A stretch of 64,000 nucleotides of DNA from Deroplatys truncata. Its lineage: Eukaryota > Arthropoda > Insecta > Mantodea > Mantidae. A model generated the notes under the pieces. It ran no database searches. It was not told the DNA's origin and was given only the letters and a program-made list of their open reading frames with translations. Numbering within the stretch: the first letter of the stretch is position 1; each line of letters begins with the position of its first letter. The stretch spans positions 664,094,618 to 664,158,617 of the forward strand of contig CM060990.1 of assembly GCA_030765065.1 (NCBI GenBank). Direction: 5' to 3'. A program made the position numbers and the translations under genes. Below are positions 1 to 11,285 of the stretch, piece after piece.

Positions 1-229
1 AAAAGATGGATAAAGTTTACCTCTCTACTTCAAAGTGTATAGAAGTTATAATTTGTTCCTGGAAGTGGAGCAGAATTTGCAGTACAAAATGGCAGATGCA
101 GTACTATTTTTAAAAATGTATTTAAAATATAATAATTGCGACTGCATTGATATATGCAAATTTTCAGTTACGTAATTGTTATATTCCATTTTTTAAAGAA
201 GAATGTTACAACGTAACTTTTACTAACCC

Positions 230-420
230 ATCTGCGTGATTTGGGGGTAACGTGTGCGCCTCATAGTCCGAAGGGCCCGATATAGAGTCTCGGTTAGGTT
301 GAGTTGCTTTGTTAGGGTTTTTTTCTGAATTTTCTCTTGCCCTGGGAACACATATCTGGTAACTCTAAACTCTGTGCACTCATTGAGCACTCATTTAATG
401 CACTGTATTAACATCGAACA
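230..420 (+). repeat. Decayed SINE-B-like fragment
   Basis: A GC-richer stretch with a weak tRNA-like start (GGGGGTAACGTGTGCGCC) runs into text that resembles the SINE-B body at 11131-11270: a T-rich run, then GGTAACTCTAAACTCTGTG and a CTCATT-rich end. The box B is not recognisable, so this is at best an old copy. It could be chance similarity. Confidence 0.3.
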
Positions 421-883
421 TGACTGCCCTTTAACCACCCCACCAAAGAACTGCTGCTGCCGCCGCAACTAGGACTCTTATCACGAAATAACCATCGCTT
501 TGGAGGATTTTAATTCACCACAAAATACGGGCCATTTTATACGCTATATCAAATTCCTACCTGCTAAAACTGATAGTATTTTATCCTTACGCGTTTAGAA
601 CATCAAACACATCAGTATGTAAACTTCGGTGTCCAATGCCCCTGCGTGTTTCATGCTTTCAATTTTTCTGCCATTTCAAATATTTCAAAAGTTCCACTAT
701 CACAGATATAGAAGGATCACTCTTCTCGTTGGAAACCGGAATTTCATTCGGTTGCAAGATTAGTTGGCTGAGGTTGTGTATTTTCCAAAAGGTGAACCGT
801 TTTTGGCTCAAAGCGCTATTTAGAACCGTTTTTAAACCTTAATGTTTGAGCGGTCGAATTTATGCTTGGAGCAAATAAATAAC
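421..883. other. No gene seen
   Basis: AT-rich sequence with a short CTGCTGCTGCCGCCGC stretch near 450. The 68-codon frame here has no recognisable motif and reads like chance. Confidence 0.5.
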
Positions 884-1140
884 AGATTGAGTTTTATTTA
901 TGGACGCTCTTTAACTGTTGTGGTCCTTAGCGTCCCATTCTATATTGGGCATGAAAGACCTGTAATTTTGCTCGGAGACCTCTTTATCAGGCTTGAGGTT
1001 CTTTTATGTGCCGTAAATCTACGACATGGGACCACCGGCTTTGCTTTACTTCTCTTCCGAAGGAGGCCATGCTAAGGATTTTTACACCCGCGACCTCGGG
1101 ATTTAATGGGTAGCATGGTAACCACCACACCACGGAGGAC
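884..1140 (-). repeat. SINE-A, tRNA-derived, minus strand
   Basis: On the minus strand this begins near 1140 with a tRNA-like head (GTGGTGTGGTGGTTACCATG, box A type) and ends in GACGCTCCATAAATAA-type sequence near 885. The body matches the plus-strand copy at 15511-15790 over almost its whole length, including the AAAATCCTTA, GTAGATTTACGAC and CCACAACAGTTAAAGAGCG segments. The two copies in opposite orientation define the family. Protein-like frames in it are shadows. Confidence 0.75.
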
Positions 1141-1499
1141 GACATGCTTGGAGCGTGGAACGAACGTAAGAGTAGAAACTGGCCACATCAAAGGTCCTGA
1201 AAGGCTGGTGCTCGTCTTAAGGTGCAGAGCACAAAGCTATTCGCTCAAACTTAAGAGCCTGAAAACGGACCTAAAAATCATTTTGGTTTAAATTTCTGAA
1301 AAGCACCTCACCTCAGCTAGAAAGCATTAGATAACGGGGAGCTTTTGTTGGAGTTTTACTGACCTTCCTCACGTCAGCCTAAAATGCTTATTGTGCAACC
1401 CCATTCGAAAGGATGCTTTCATTGTTACCCAGAACCAGTTCCCTGAACAAGTTGCAGTGTCCTGGTTCCAATATCAGCATCCTTTCCTGAATCTTTTTT
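1141..1499. other. No gene seen; possible 3' part of the adjacent non-LTR relic
   Basis: No motif recognised. Its position just beyond the C-terminal Cys-His cluster of the minus-strand relic at 1500-2110 makes a 3' untranslated segment of that element possible. Confidence 0.3.
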
Positions 1500-2110
1500 T
1501 ATGGAAAGAGTAAATCTCTTAATTGTCAGGCATGGGCAGTCAAAAAAAGTGTGCGAGGCAGTTTCCTCATCCTCTCTGCACATTCTACAAATGGGTTCAT
1601 CCTTGTAGAGTCCTACTTTACTGGATATTTCCTGAAGTCATCATGTCCAGAAATTAATGCAACAGCTTACCTTGTTCCTGTTAAGTCCAGTCTCAGGGAG
1701 ATGAGCAAATAGTGTTGCAGGGACCTAAGACCAGGCCACCTGAGTTGGCGTTTTTTCCCTAATCCATGTTTTTCCAAACTTTTTGGCAGTACGCGTACTG
1801 ATTCTAACCTTAGGTTCAGGCCCAACATAGTATATCTCAGTACCCTTTTTTGCCAGTGATCAGCCTTTTCATTTCCATAAATGCCCTGCTGCACCGGTAC
1901 CCACCGCATTTCAAGCATTTTGCGAGATGATTGGGCATTCCCAAACCAATTTTGATTTTACCTGGCCTGAAGAGAGTGATTTTAAGGCAATTTGACTATC
2001 TGTGAGCATGGGAATTCGTTTATTAAGTTTACAACCCTTCTCAAGTCCTCTTAAAGCACAGCTTAGGAATACCTTGCCACCGAGCTTCGATATTCATAAC
2101 TAGGTCTGCG
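1500..2110 (-). pseudogene. Non-LTR retrotransposon relic: RNase H and C-terminal Cys-His cluster
   Basis: Read on the minus strand, the segment carries the end of a LINE pol protein of Jockey/I type. Near 2000 it encodes a TDSQ..LKSLSS motif, the second acidic site of RNase H. At about 1890-1918 it encodes WVPVQQGIYGNEKADH, the last RNase H motif (usual form WVPGHxGIxGNExAD). Near 1530-1610 it encodes a C-x2-C-x8-H-x4-C cluster (CRMC...H..FDC) typical of the C-terminal tail of these proteins. Frames change several times and stops intervene, so it is dead. Reverse transcriptase and endonuclease domains are absent, as expected for a decayed 5'-truncated copy. It is related in kind to the relic at 17030-17830 but is too diverged for me to call it the same family. 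Confidence 0.7.
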
Positions 2111-2483
2111 ACATAAGACTTTGTTTAGAGGCGTCCTGTAGTCGGCTGTTTACAGCTAGAAGGTTACGTGTACAGTTGAATCAAGTGTATTGCCGCAAAG
2201 TCTTCACGTAGACGAAATGCCAAAGGAAAGGGTACGAAATTCCACAACGTTGCAAAACTATATATTGGAGTACGGCTAAAATGTTTTCTGATTATTAATG
2301 AAAACCATTATTACAAATAGCACAATTGCGTCTGCGCATTGTAGATCGAGTAATGTGTGAAGACATGTCAACACAGAAACATACAAGCGTTCTATTGCAA
2401 ATTGTGAGGACGTTTAATGAAGAACTATGCGCGGCCCAATATTCCCTTATATAAACTACAGGATACAAAGTTGCGGGTTGTAA
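2111..2483. other. No gene seen
   Basis: Spacer between two retroelement fragments, with no motif recognised. In the GIY-YIG frame a stop precedes codon 1 at about 2481, so the Penelope fragment does not extend into it. Confidence 0.4.
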
Positions 2484-2891
2484 AAAAACCCAATTAGGCC
2501 ATTGAAAGACCAGCTAGGCCTCCAAGTATCGGGAGTCTATCGCATCCCCTGTGAATGTGGTGCCCCGTACATAGGACAAACAGGCAGGACCATAACCACC
2601 AGGGTCAAGGAGCATGAGAGGTCTATCCGGCTAATGCAGCCAGAAAAATCTGGGCTGACTGAACACAACTTTGACATGGGCCACAGAGCCAACTTCCGCG
2701 AGACCACCATCGTTGCCAGGTGCGACGGCTACTGGGAGCGCAGGGTCAAGAAGGCGCTGGCCATCGCCTCAGAGAAGGGCACGCTCAACCGGGATGCCGG
2801 TCTACAGCTCAGTTCCTCCTGGAAACCGGCCACCAATATCGAAAATGACAGGCTCAAAAAACACAGAAAACACAAAACATCGACATATTAG
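2484..2891 (+). CDS. Penelope-like element, C-terminal GIY-YIG endonuclease domain (5'-truncated)
   Basis: The frame encodes the C-terminal endonuclease domain of Penelope-like retroelements, which nicks target DNA to prime reverse transcription. Visible motifs in order: GVYRIPCECG with the catalytic GIY-like triad region, then YIGQTGRTITTRVKEH (the YIG half and the conserved arginine), LTEHNFDMGH, the glutamate-bearing ERRVKKALAI segment and NRDAGLQLSSSW near the end. The domain is complete and free of stops up to TAG at 2889-2891. The reverse transcriptase that normally precedes it is missing: in this frame a stop lies at 2481-2483 and no ATG opens the reading frame. GC content is higher than in the flanks, which fits a fairly recent insertion. 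It is a truncated copy, not an independent gene. Confidence 0.85.
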   Translation, partial: KNPIRPLKDQLGLQVSGVYRIPCECGAPYIGQTGRTITTRVKEHERSIRLMQPEKSGLTEHNFDMGHRANFRETTIVARCDGYWERRVKKALAIASEKGTLNRDAGLQLSSSWKPATNIENDRLKKHRKHKTSTY

Positions 2892-3212
2892 CTACCCCCC
2901 CGGAGAAACATATGTGCACATTGTGTCGTAGCGTTTTGCATTATTGATTTAATAAACACATTTCAGTTATGAAGGCCGGCTGTATATGTTATAAATGATA
3001 TTGCAGAAACAAAGTAAATGTTTGCGAGACATGCGTAATTCTTCTTGTATAGGATGTACCGCTCTGGGTCAATGTCAACCCTTATCACTACACCCTTACC
3101 TTCCTATTCTATACGCTATCCTCCATGTACGGACTCCGATGTCGCAGCCCTATTCATAATATATGAGTTAATCTTTTTCTAAGATTAAATGTATTTTTAA
3201 TAGGAAACAATG
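2892..3212. other. No gene seen
   Basis: Short spacer, probably including the 3' untranslated end of the Penelope copy (AATAAA at about 2950). Nothing else is recognised before the TA at 3213-3214 that flanks the Tc1 element. Confidence 0.4.
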
Positions 3213-3214
3213 TA

Positions 3215-4732
3215 CACTGGTGTGCAAAACCTAAGGAAGAAAGTAATCTTCGCATGCTGTGACACTGCCAAGTAATATAGCTCGATGAAACTTGAATCAT
3301 ACATAGAGGTAACTGCTACGGTACGCTACAGTAGGCAACTAAACGAAATATGCAATGAGACGAACAGAAATGCCACTTTTATTCATAGACCATAAGCTAC
3401 ATTAAAGTCAATACGACATATGATGCCTCTCTAGATTTCAGAAACAGATACATGGTGCTTAAAAGGGTGTATGATCACCACGGACAGCAATGCATGCTCT
3501 GCATCGTGCTCCCATGCTGTCCACAAGGCTGGTAAGCAGTTCTTGTGGTAGGGCGTTCCATTCCTCCACTAGCGCTGTTGACAACTGTTGGATGGTCGTT
3601 GGTGCATGTGGATGTGCTACAATGCGTCTTCCCAAAACGTCCCACACATGTTCGACGAGATTTAAATCGGGGGAACGGGCAGGCCAGTCCATTCGCCGAA
3701 TATCCTCTCGTTCCAAGAGATCCTCCACCTGCGCTGTTCGATGCGGTCGCGCATTGTCATCCATAAAAATGAAGTCAGGGCCGACTGCACCCCTGCACAT
3801 GGGGAAGGAGTACAGTATCACAATAACGTTGACCAGTGAGCGTACCGTGTTCAAAGATTTGGAGGTTGGTGCGCCCATGCAACATTGTGCCTCCACAAAC
3901 ATAACACACGGACCACCAAAACGATCATGTTCAAGGATGTTCCTGGGTTCATTACGTGTTCCCACCTCTCGCCAGATGAGGGTACGTCGAGAATCACTAC
4001 TTAGACTGAATCTGCTCTCATCCGAGAAGAGCACGCGACCCCATTCCTCGTTCGTCCAGTTTTGATGCTCTTGGGGACCATCGCAAACGGTGCCGCCGAT
4101 GTGCGGATGTCAATGGAACACTGGCCGTCGGGCAAAGAGACCACCTCTGTGTAGTCGCCGTGTCACTGTGTATCGTGAGATTGCGTGCCTATCTGTCCTG
4201 TTAAATGTGGTTGCAATTGCACCTGCTGTTTTGCGTGGATCCCTTCTTGCCTGTTGCACAATGTAGCGGTCATCTGCTGCTGTAGTTGAGCGTGGTCGAC
4301 CACCACCTCTCCTTGGGACAGCAGTGTCTGTGGTTTGGAAGGTCCCCCATGCACGTGAAACAATGCTGTGAGCAACTCCAAACTCCTGAGCAACACTCGT
4401 CACACTTCGCCCTTCTTCTAGTTTCCCGATGATTCTTCCCCGTGTGAAGTCATCCAAATGGTGTCTACGAGCCATGTTGCCATGAAGAACACCACTACAG
4501 TGAACTGTAACAGCTCGCTAATTGCCACACACCGTCTTGTCCTGTTTCGTCAGATGCCCCGTGTTGCGGAACCAGGCCCATTTGGCACTATAGGCTCGCT
4601 ACACTCACGCCATGTGACGTCCAGTTTTCTGTGTACGTGTGAGAGACCTCTGGCAACATGCTCCCGCACCTTAAAGTAGTTCATTTGTTATGTTACTTTA
4701 CCCATTTCGTCCTTAGGTTTTGCACACCAGTG
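3215..4732 (-). mobile_element. Tc1-like DNA transposon, element 1
   Basis: A 1518-bp element bounded by inverted repeats (CACTGGTGTGCAAAACCTAA at the left; its reverse complement ends at 4732) and flanked on both sides by TA (3213-3214 and 4733-4734), the Tc1/mariner target duplication. It holds one transposase-length frame on the minus strand. The family differs from elements 2 and 3, whose ends begin CACTACGTGATC. TIRs and TA duplication are intact, so the copy could in principle be mobilised in trans, but its own gene is damaged. Confidence 0.92.
3459..4475 (-). pseudogene. Tc1-type transposase, broken (DD34E)
   Basis: Reads from ATG at 4475 to a stop at 3459, 338 codons, the usual length for Tc1 transposases. 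Residues 1-60 form a helix-turn-helix (DFTRGRIIGKLEEGRSV), followed by GGGRPRST and a second DNA-binding helix set. The catalytic acids are seen in LFSDESRF, FMDDNARPH and SPDLNLVEHVWD, with 34 residues between the second Asp and the Glu. Breaks: an in-frame TGA at 4110-4112, around which the family motif is readable only in a neighbouring frame, so two opposing indels are likely; and a stretch near 3790-3900 where the conserved text is again out of frame. Frame length was kept by compensating changes, but the protein would be defective. A 191-codon plus-strand frame across it is a shadow. Confidence 0.88.
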
Positions 4733-4734
4733 TA

Positions 4735-5045
4735 TTATGCATTTATTTCTAGGGGAGCATGGGTTATTACATACGGCCAAGTATCTCTTCCAGAGTAGTT
4801 ATATACATCTATAGTTAGTCCTACGATCTGAAGCGATGTTTTAGAACGTCCTCTGAAAGTAGCTAATGCGGAGAAAGTGTACACTGCGGACATTCGTGCC
4901 AGTTTGTATTTCTTTGTTCATTTCTTGTAGAACGAGAATAAGCTATGTGCAAACACAGTGCTAAGTTTTTATCACTGCTGACTGAGTAGTGTAAGATTAT
5001 AAACAATAGGATGTTACATTCACATGACCTCTGTTTTTTACTTTC
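4735..5045. other. No gene seen
   Basis: AT-rich spacer between Tc1 element 1 and the R1 copies. Nothing recognised. Confidence 0.4.
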
Positions 5046-5260
5046 ACTACTACGTGTACTAAGAAGGGAAGGTATTATATATTCGATATCGAGATTTCAC
5101 TGGAAATAAATGTTTTGAGAATCCCTGAATAAAAAGACATTTATACTTTATCTACCACGGACATAGTAGGTAGAGAAGGTATTGCATTGCACCCAAAAAT
5201 TTGATGCCAAGATTTCACCGTGTTTAGAGGCCCCTGAATGAAAGAAAATTTATAGAAAAA

Positions 5261-5293
5261 GGTGTGTGTGCGTGTGCGCGCGCGCACGCGCGT
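5261..5293. repeat. GT/GC alternating tract in R1
   Basis: A purine-pyrimidine alternating run (GTGTGTGCGTGTGCGCGCGC, then CACGCGCG). Other R1 copies carry CA/GT-type tracts at the same internal site, for instance 52440-52480 and 53282-53320. Such tracts can adopt Z-form DNA. Confidence 0.85.
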
Positions 5294-6282
5294 GAATAAT
5301 ATAACGCAAAAACTAAAAGCCGGATAAATATCAAACTTGGTGTTTAGGTTGAAACTACCCTTGCATGGAGCGTTTTGAAAATACTTTATTTCTAAAAAGT
5401 CATAAAACGATTTTGTTTAAAATATAATATATTAAAGATATTTGCATGACTTAAACTGTGTATCTTCAATTTTCTGAGAATAATCTATGAAGTCCTCTTC
5501 ATTTGGTTGGAATTTTGTGTAATCATGTATAAGTGTTTAACATTGAGCGCTAGACATATCATGCCACACAAAAAATTTAAATATCTTTAAAACACACGAT
5601 TTATCTCAAATAACTTTTTGTGGCATCAGCCGTTTCCGAGATTTCTGTAGGTAGTTAATGGTTCGAATTGTTCAATACTTAGCCATTCGTTAAAAGTCCT
5701 GTCGATTTTCAGCTGCTCCTCGTGATGCCATGGAAATACTATGGAATTTTAAAGCTATAGCGTCCAGTTCTAAAACATTCTACCATCGCTATTTCCTTTG
5801 TATATATAACGAAAAATGTGTTGCAGATATTTCCAGAAAGGTTTATCTCGATTAAAATTAAATAGATAAGAAAATGAATTTTCGTAAGAATAATTTGTAT
5901 ACCCATTAATGGGATAGAGGTAGAGAAAGGCATGTGAATGTAACACATGAGCTTTTTAGAAAATTGTCCTGTGTGTGTGTCAACAGCATAACCCAAAAAG
6001 GAAAAGTCGGATAAATACCAAACTTGCTACATTTTCGGAACTTTTTTATTTTTTAAAAAATGAGTATCGATTTTAATTGAAATGCCATATATTAAAGATA
6101 TTTACATGGCAGTTAAAACGTATATCTTGAATTTTCTTGAGTAGCCTGTGAAGTCCTCTGCATTCGGAAAGAGCTTTGTGCAATCTTGTAACTGGAAAGC
6201 GTTAGCGATGGACGAAAACGCTTTACACAAAAGAGTGTAGGCCTCTTTAAAACACCCAATTTATTTCAAATAACTGTTGTTG

Positions 6283-6303
6283 TTTTTTTTTTTTTTTTTT
6301 TTT
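6283..6303. repeat. Poly-T run
   Basis: Twenty-one consecutive T residues inside the second R1 copy, at a site where other copies have a short T-rich TTTTTTGTGGCAT. Length expansion within the repeat. Confidence 0.9.
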
Positions 6304-6545
6304 GCATAAGCCATTTCCGAGATATCCGTCATTAATGGTTGGAATTGTTCAATTCTTTGTCATTCTTTTAAAATCCTATCGACATTCAGTTGTTTATGGT
6401 GACTGCACGGAAAGAGAGTATTTGGCCAGCACATAGCGCCCAGGACTGAAACATTTGACTATCCCTATTCCCTTTACATTTACAACGAAATGTGTAATGT
6501 AGCTATTTCTGCAGCCGTTTACATTGCTACGACTAATCTATACAG

Positions 6546-8059
6546 TTCGACATGTTTATACGCATGCCAAACCGAATTGCACATTCATTTGTTATAGAGA
6601 AAAATAACGTTTAATAATTGATGATGTAAAACTTTCAATTGGCCCATCACTAACTGTGATTGCAAAAGAGCGGTTTATCTCAGCACTACTCAGTGTTGAG
6701 AAATTCGAGCCTTCGAGAGACATTGCGGCGAAAAACGAAAATGTGTAAAAGGTGTAGTGATTTTTGTAAAGAAATTTGTGATTATTACTAAAATAGAAAT
6801 GTAATAGTTTCAATTATATAGGTACTGCGAGATTAATTTAGCCATTCTAATAATTACTAATTATATAATAATGAGCGATGAAGGGTACTCCACCTGTAAG
6901 AAGAAATACCGCGGAGAAGTGTCGCGAGATGAAAAGAAAGTGAGAAAACACTTGTTTTCAGATAAGTGTTTGAAAGAAGTGAAAGAAGTTTGAAAACCAG
7001 AAACACAAGTGAAATCTAAAGCCTACTGACAGCACAGATATTTCTCAAGTAATTAGTAAATTAATTTATTTACATTTTCCTAAGAAATGTACGATTAAAT
7101 TCATTTTAACTTAATTATCCACTTATTCAAAATATAAATTACTGCCATTAAAATAGGCCTAAATGATCAACAGAGAGACTGTAATAATTTTTATATGACT
7201 TATAGTACTGAACTGATAATGCAGTGTTTTAGCGTAATTTTACGCACTACTCGATACCGTATCGACCTCTGAGGTCATGACGTAACAGTGTGAACCGCAA
7301 TATACTCAGGAGCTTCAGATGCCTCAAAGGGCATGTTAGTTTTATGAGGCACTCGTTAACCTGACTGAGAGGCAAGCAGTTTTACAATTTTATTGAAGCT
7401 AAATAGGTACGTAGCGTTTAAGTCAATTTGCGAAATAATTTTGCGTATCGTTTGCTAATAACTGAAATATTACGTTCCTTCCTATTAAAAATTATTCTGA
7501 ATGTCATAATCGTACCTACAACTTAGGCCACATTCTAGTTATTAATATGTTATACTTTCATTTTCGAACTACAATTTTGGATCTCACTGTAGACTTTGGC
7601 ATAAATTGTTGGTTACAATAGTACAAGTAAAGTTTCGTTTTTACGCTCGTATGGTTGTGTAAGTGGATACGCTGGTTCTAAAATTTTACACTTGCATCAA
7701 CAGAGAAGCAATAATGTTACTATTTGTATAGTATATAACTATTTGCGCTATAATCTTTGTTTTTAATTTATTTAATATGTTAAGAGAAAAAGATACAAAA
7801 AAGTGACGTACTTAAATGTCAAAGTATTCAGAATAAAAGTTACGGTACTTAACTATGTTTATAAGCTTGCTAATTATGTAAACAACATGATTCGCTGATG
7901 GTGAAAAACTAACGTATAGTTACGATTCTGACATAATTGCACTTAGAAATAACCTGGAATGAATTAATTAAACAACAGCAGATACTTCCGGTTTTATACT
8001 GTATAGAACTAGCGCTTGTATAGAAAGTACATGCATATTAATGATTTTTCACACATAAA
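6546..8059. other. No gene seen
   Basis: About 1.5 kb of AT-rich sequence. A 73-codon minus-strand frame (6592-6813) and a 46-codon plus-strand frame (6608 onward) overlap each other; neither has recognisable motifs. No SINE head or element end was found. Confidence 0.4.
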
Positions 8060-8145
8060 AATAAACGTGACCTGAGCACGATTTGAACTCGATGTTTTCA
8101 GTTCGGTAACCATTTGAGCTGCCCAGACGTACAACAAATTCGACG
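8060..8145 (-). repeat. tRNA-like SINE head relic
   Basis: On the minus strand GGCAGCTCAAATGGTTACCG resembles a Pol III box A and, about 30 bases later, GAGTTCAAATCGTGC resembles box B. Spacing fits a tRNA-derived SINE promoter. No body matching another family follows, so the family is uncertain. Confidence 0.4.
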
Positions 8146-8427
8146 TGATCATTTACTAGAAACCAGTTAATTCAAGTGAACAAAGTAACTGTTCGTCAAC
8201 ACACTATATGTATCTTAAAATTTTAAACTTGATGCATTGTGGTACACTATACTTCGAAAGTTAAAGCAAATTTGGGTAATAAATATCGCAGTAAGCACGA
8301 ATGACAGCTCGGCAATTCTCGATAAGTGACGTCACCATCGTGAGTTTATTGATTGATATCAAGGTGCCTTACCATATACGCCATAAATAATGTACCTGTC
8401 TAAACTTAATATGCTACTAAAGATTAT

Positions 8428-9790
8428 TTGGATCGCTGGACATATACAGTAGACCAGCGATCCATTCCAAAAATTTAGGCCAGTATAGAAGACCGTTGTG
8501 GAAATACATACAACCGGACGGAATATTAATATTTATATTCAATAGCTTTTTTATAGTTTTAAGCAAAGCATTTTAGTCCCAATGATCGAATATAATGTCC
8601 ATTTGTTCGCAGTATATACAAAATAATATTGTGGTTTATATGCAGCATTACCACACACGCACATATATATGCACTCATTTGTATTTAAAGTTCTTTTTCT
8701 ATTATACAAATTATCTAAAATATTTCATAAGACTACCAAAATAATGAGAGTTGCCTGCTGCTGCCATCTATTTGGACGAAACGAATCACCTCAAACACGC
8801 TGCTTCTCACAAGTAAACATTCGAAGCACCAACAAGTAATCAAGCACTCCGTCAAGCCGAGTGTCGCGTGTTCGAGTCCCGCCATGGGCATGGTGTTTGT
8901 GTGTGTATTGTATGTGTAATTGCGGTAATAAGCGTTAAAGTAAAATACAGTACTCGTAAACTGGGTAAACACGGGAACTTAAAAAATAATAACTACTTTG
9001 ACCTTCTCTGCAAATGGTATTACCTACTCTTGGTTTGTTTCCCGGAGATGGTTCATATATAGATCCCAATTGCGGGGAACTGCCGGTCCCATATTTACAT
9101 TCAGTTCCGTAGACATCATCACCTTCGGATTTATTAGTGTGGATGTTGAGTGTTGTAAACGTAAACATTGTAACATTCTCCAATGAGTGCTTTTTATTGT
9201 TTGACACACTTGTTCTGCTAGTTTTATTTCCTTATTCGTAAAGAAAATGTATTAAACATGTATGTGATAATGTATGAGGGTGGGTAGTAGATAGGCTTAA
9301 TCCACAAAGTTACTATGTTTCTGAGTGTTATATACCTAATTACTTATTACCTAATGAAAAAATACATATATTATGTGGTAGAATGGTGTAATAAGTCATT
9401 TTCAGTAGTTTGAGTTTTACATATGTAAAATACATAATACTTCGTTTTCAAGATTTTTTTATGGATAGAAGATCCTTTAAAAGAAGGTTCTCAGCACAAA
9501 ACGCATATAGATAAAAAAGGAAGTAAAGGAATTATTATTATTATTATTATGATTATTATTGTAATTATTATGTTGCTTAATAATAGGGGATATATAACCT
9601 GTGTCATTATCAAGCTAAAAAGTCTTCCATTTAGAGAATGTCTAACAAGAACAGTTTCGGAATTAGCATACAATACAGAATTGGTTAAATGCGTTTATAC
9701 ACAGAAAACTACTTATAAGAACATATTTCAGAGAGCAAGCTGTCGCCTTTTCAGCTTTTTGTAAAGTATCGAGTATCGAGAAATAGTGGT
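8428..9790 (+). repeat. R2 repeat, copy 1
   Basis: First of four copies (others near 33166, 39930 and 61580). Shared landmarks in order: a CAGCGATCCATTCCAAA start, CGAATATAATGTCCATTTGTT, a tRNA-like box B (GTTCGAGTCCCGCCATG, 8870-8886), GTGTAATTGCGGTAATAAGC, GTTTGTTTCCCGGAGATGG, a (GGGTGGGTAGTAGA) segment and an internal (ATT)n tract at 9530-9570. This copy lacks about 50 bases, including the box A, just before the tRNA-like part. Frames in it are shadows. Confidence 0.75.
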
Positions 9791-10989
9791 ATCGTCCCAT
9801 CACTATTATAAAATATACCCAGTCCTCGAATAAGAGAGAAAAAGTTTTCCAGGCGGCCTTGATTACGCCTAGAGGTCAATATATAGTAATTTTTTAACTT
9901 TTTCGTTCCCCGTGTAGCCCTAAAAGAGATTTTATGGATATAATCAAACCCTTCTGAAACGTGAGTAATCCTTTATGACGCCCAATTCTACTTCCACTCA
10001 CGACATCCATAAGTCGCAGCAAAGTATGGCCCTGGCTTCACAAATTCAGGCCATATCCACGTCTAAGCAGTGTTTTCTCGCCCTTCAGTATCCCGGAATT
10101 CATAATATCGAAAGCATTGATCACCAGCTGAAAGAAATTTCTTTTACCTTATTAAGACAGTATTTTGTTGCCTGAGCCGTTCATCTAGAAAATAACTGAG
10201 CGGCCATTCTCACGTTTTTTTCCGGATCTGCCTTTTGCGCTTACAGGAGCTGGAGTGATATAGTGGCTTAAGGATAAATCTCCTGGTTGAAAATGTACAA
10301 TATCAAAGAAAACCCACACCTGTGTCTTTGTGGTTTGGATTTATGAAAAAAAAAAAAACGTCTTTTCCATGCTCTTTCCATTTTTGTTTCCACACCTAAG
10401 AGTTTTTCTCTCCCATATCACAAGTTACTGCTACTACACCGCGCACTACACAACTGGAGGGATCTCGGCTATTACGATCTGTTCACACCTACTAGCAAAC
10501 GCCAACTGCAACACACCAACACTGCGACAGGTTCCTCAGGAGACGTTTGACAGCGCTGCACACGTGAAAAGTCATTCAGGCCTACCATCCGTTAAATATT
10601 GTTCACCGGATCTTAGTTTTGGAATACGGATCGTACATCCATAATATAGGACAAAAATTAGCCCTTTTTAATATCTCTATAACTACCAAAGGTACCTCCA
10701 ACTAAAATTCTATGCAAACAGGTTGAAACTAAAGCTGTGAAGTGTGTTACCTCAATGAGAGAGTTTCTGTTCTTTAACGTGAAAAATTGACCAAAATTAC
10801 CATAGTTTTAGAACAGTCTCCACTTTAACAGCTTTGAGAACTAAATTTACTACTCAGGGCTTGTAAACACTTTAACAGAATTTCGATAAGGAGACAAAAG
10901 AACTAAATACTGGAAGTACACTACAAATTGTCAGGCAAAATTCTGAACTAAATGTATACACCTTTAGTGTACTGTAATTTTACGTAAGG
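9791..10989. other. No gene seen
   Basis: About 1.2 kb without recognised element. It holds an A12 run near 10346 and a 104-codon frame (10330-10644) with no motif, poly-Lys start and no support elsewhere in the window. I regard that frame as chance. Confidence 0.4.
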
Positions 10990-11285
10990 AAATCTGAAGT
11001 AACTCAGCGAGTAACGCATGCGACTCGCATTTGGGAGGCCCCGTGTTCAAACTCCCGGGGCCGACTACTCTTAGCGTGGGGGTAGCGTGTCTGCCGTTCA
11101 AGAAGTCCGGAGTTCGAATCGCGCTTAGAGTGAGTTAACCGGTTAAGATTCTTCCAGGTTTTTCCCATATCCTGAAAAGATAACTGCGGGTAACTTTAAG
11201 ATCTATGGACCCCGGGCTCATTTGAGTCTCATTTCCCCATTTAATTCATTCATCGCCTGATATGACCTACCAGTTAAGAGGTTAA
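10990..11285 (+). repeat. SINE-B with two tandem tRNA-like heads
   Basis: Two tRNA-like units lie in a row. The first, about 11000-11065, ends in GTGTTCAAACTCCCG. The second, about 11072-11128, has GGGGGTAGCGTGTCTGCC (box A-like) and GGAGTTCGAATCGC (box B-like). The body follows: CCAGGTTTTTCCCATAT, then AACTGCGGGTAACTTTAAG and CTATGGACCCCGGGCTCATTTGAG. The same body occurs reversed at 25260-25400, 41900-42030 and 63560-63690 inside R3. Confidence 0.65.

Larger units (their letters stand above)
5046..6545 (-). repeat. R1 dispersed repeat, two adjacent copies
   Basis: Two minus-strand copies of a non-coding repeat. The first (about 5046-5970) is nearly full length, from the fixed end (complement of GAAAGTAAAA) to the CATGTGAATGTAACACA end. 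The second (about 5975-6545) lacks the fixed end. Diagnostic text: CGGATAAATA.CAAACTTGG, GATATTTGCATGA, GAAGTCCTCTTCATT, CCGTTTCCGAGATT, TATTCCCTTT. The same text recurs at 27404-27909, 34.3-36.1 kb, 43.5/52.4-53.8 kb and 59.1-60.9 kb. No open frame is shared between copies, so the repeat is non-coding and its class is unknown. Confidence 0.75.

Noticed and set aside
3490..4065. 191-codon plus-strand frame
   Set aside because: Antisense shadow of the Tc1 transposase on the minus strand.
6608..6750. Short plus-strand frame with protein-like text
   Set aside because: No ATG at its start, overlapped by an equally long minus frame, and no second copy or motif.
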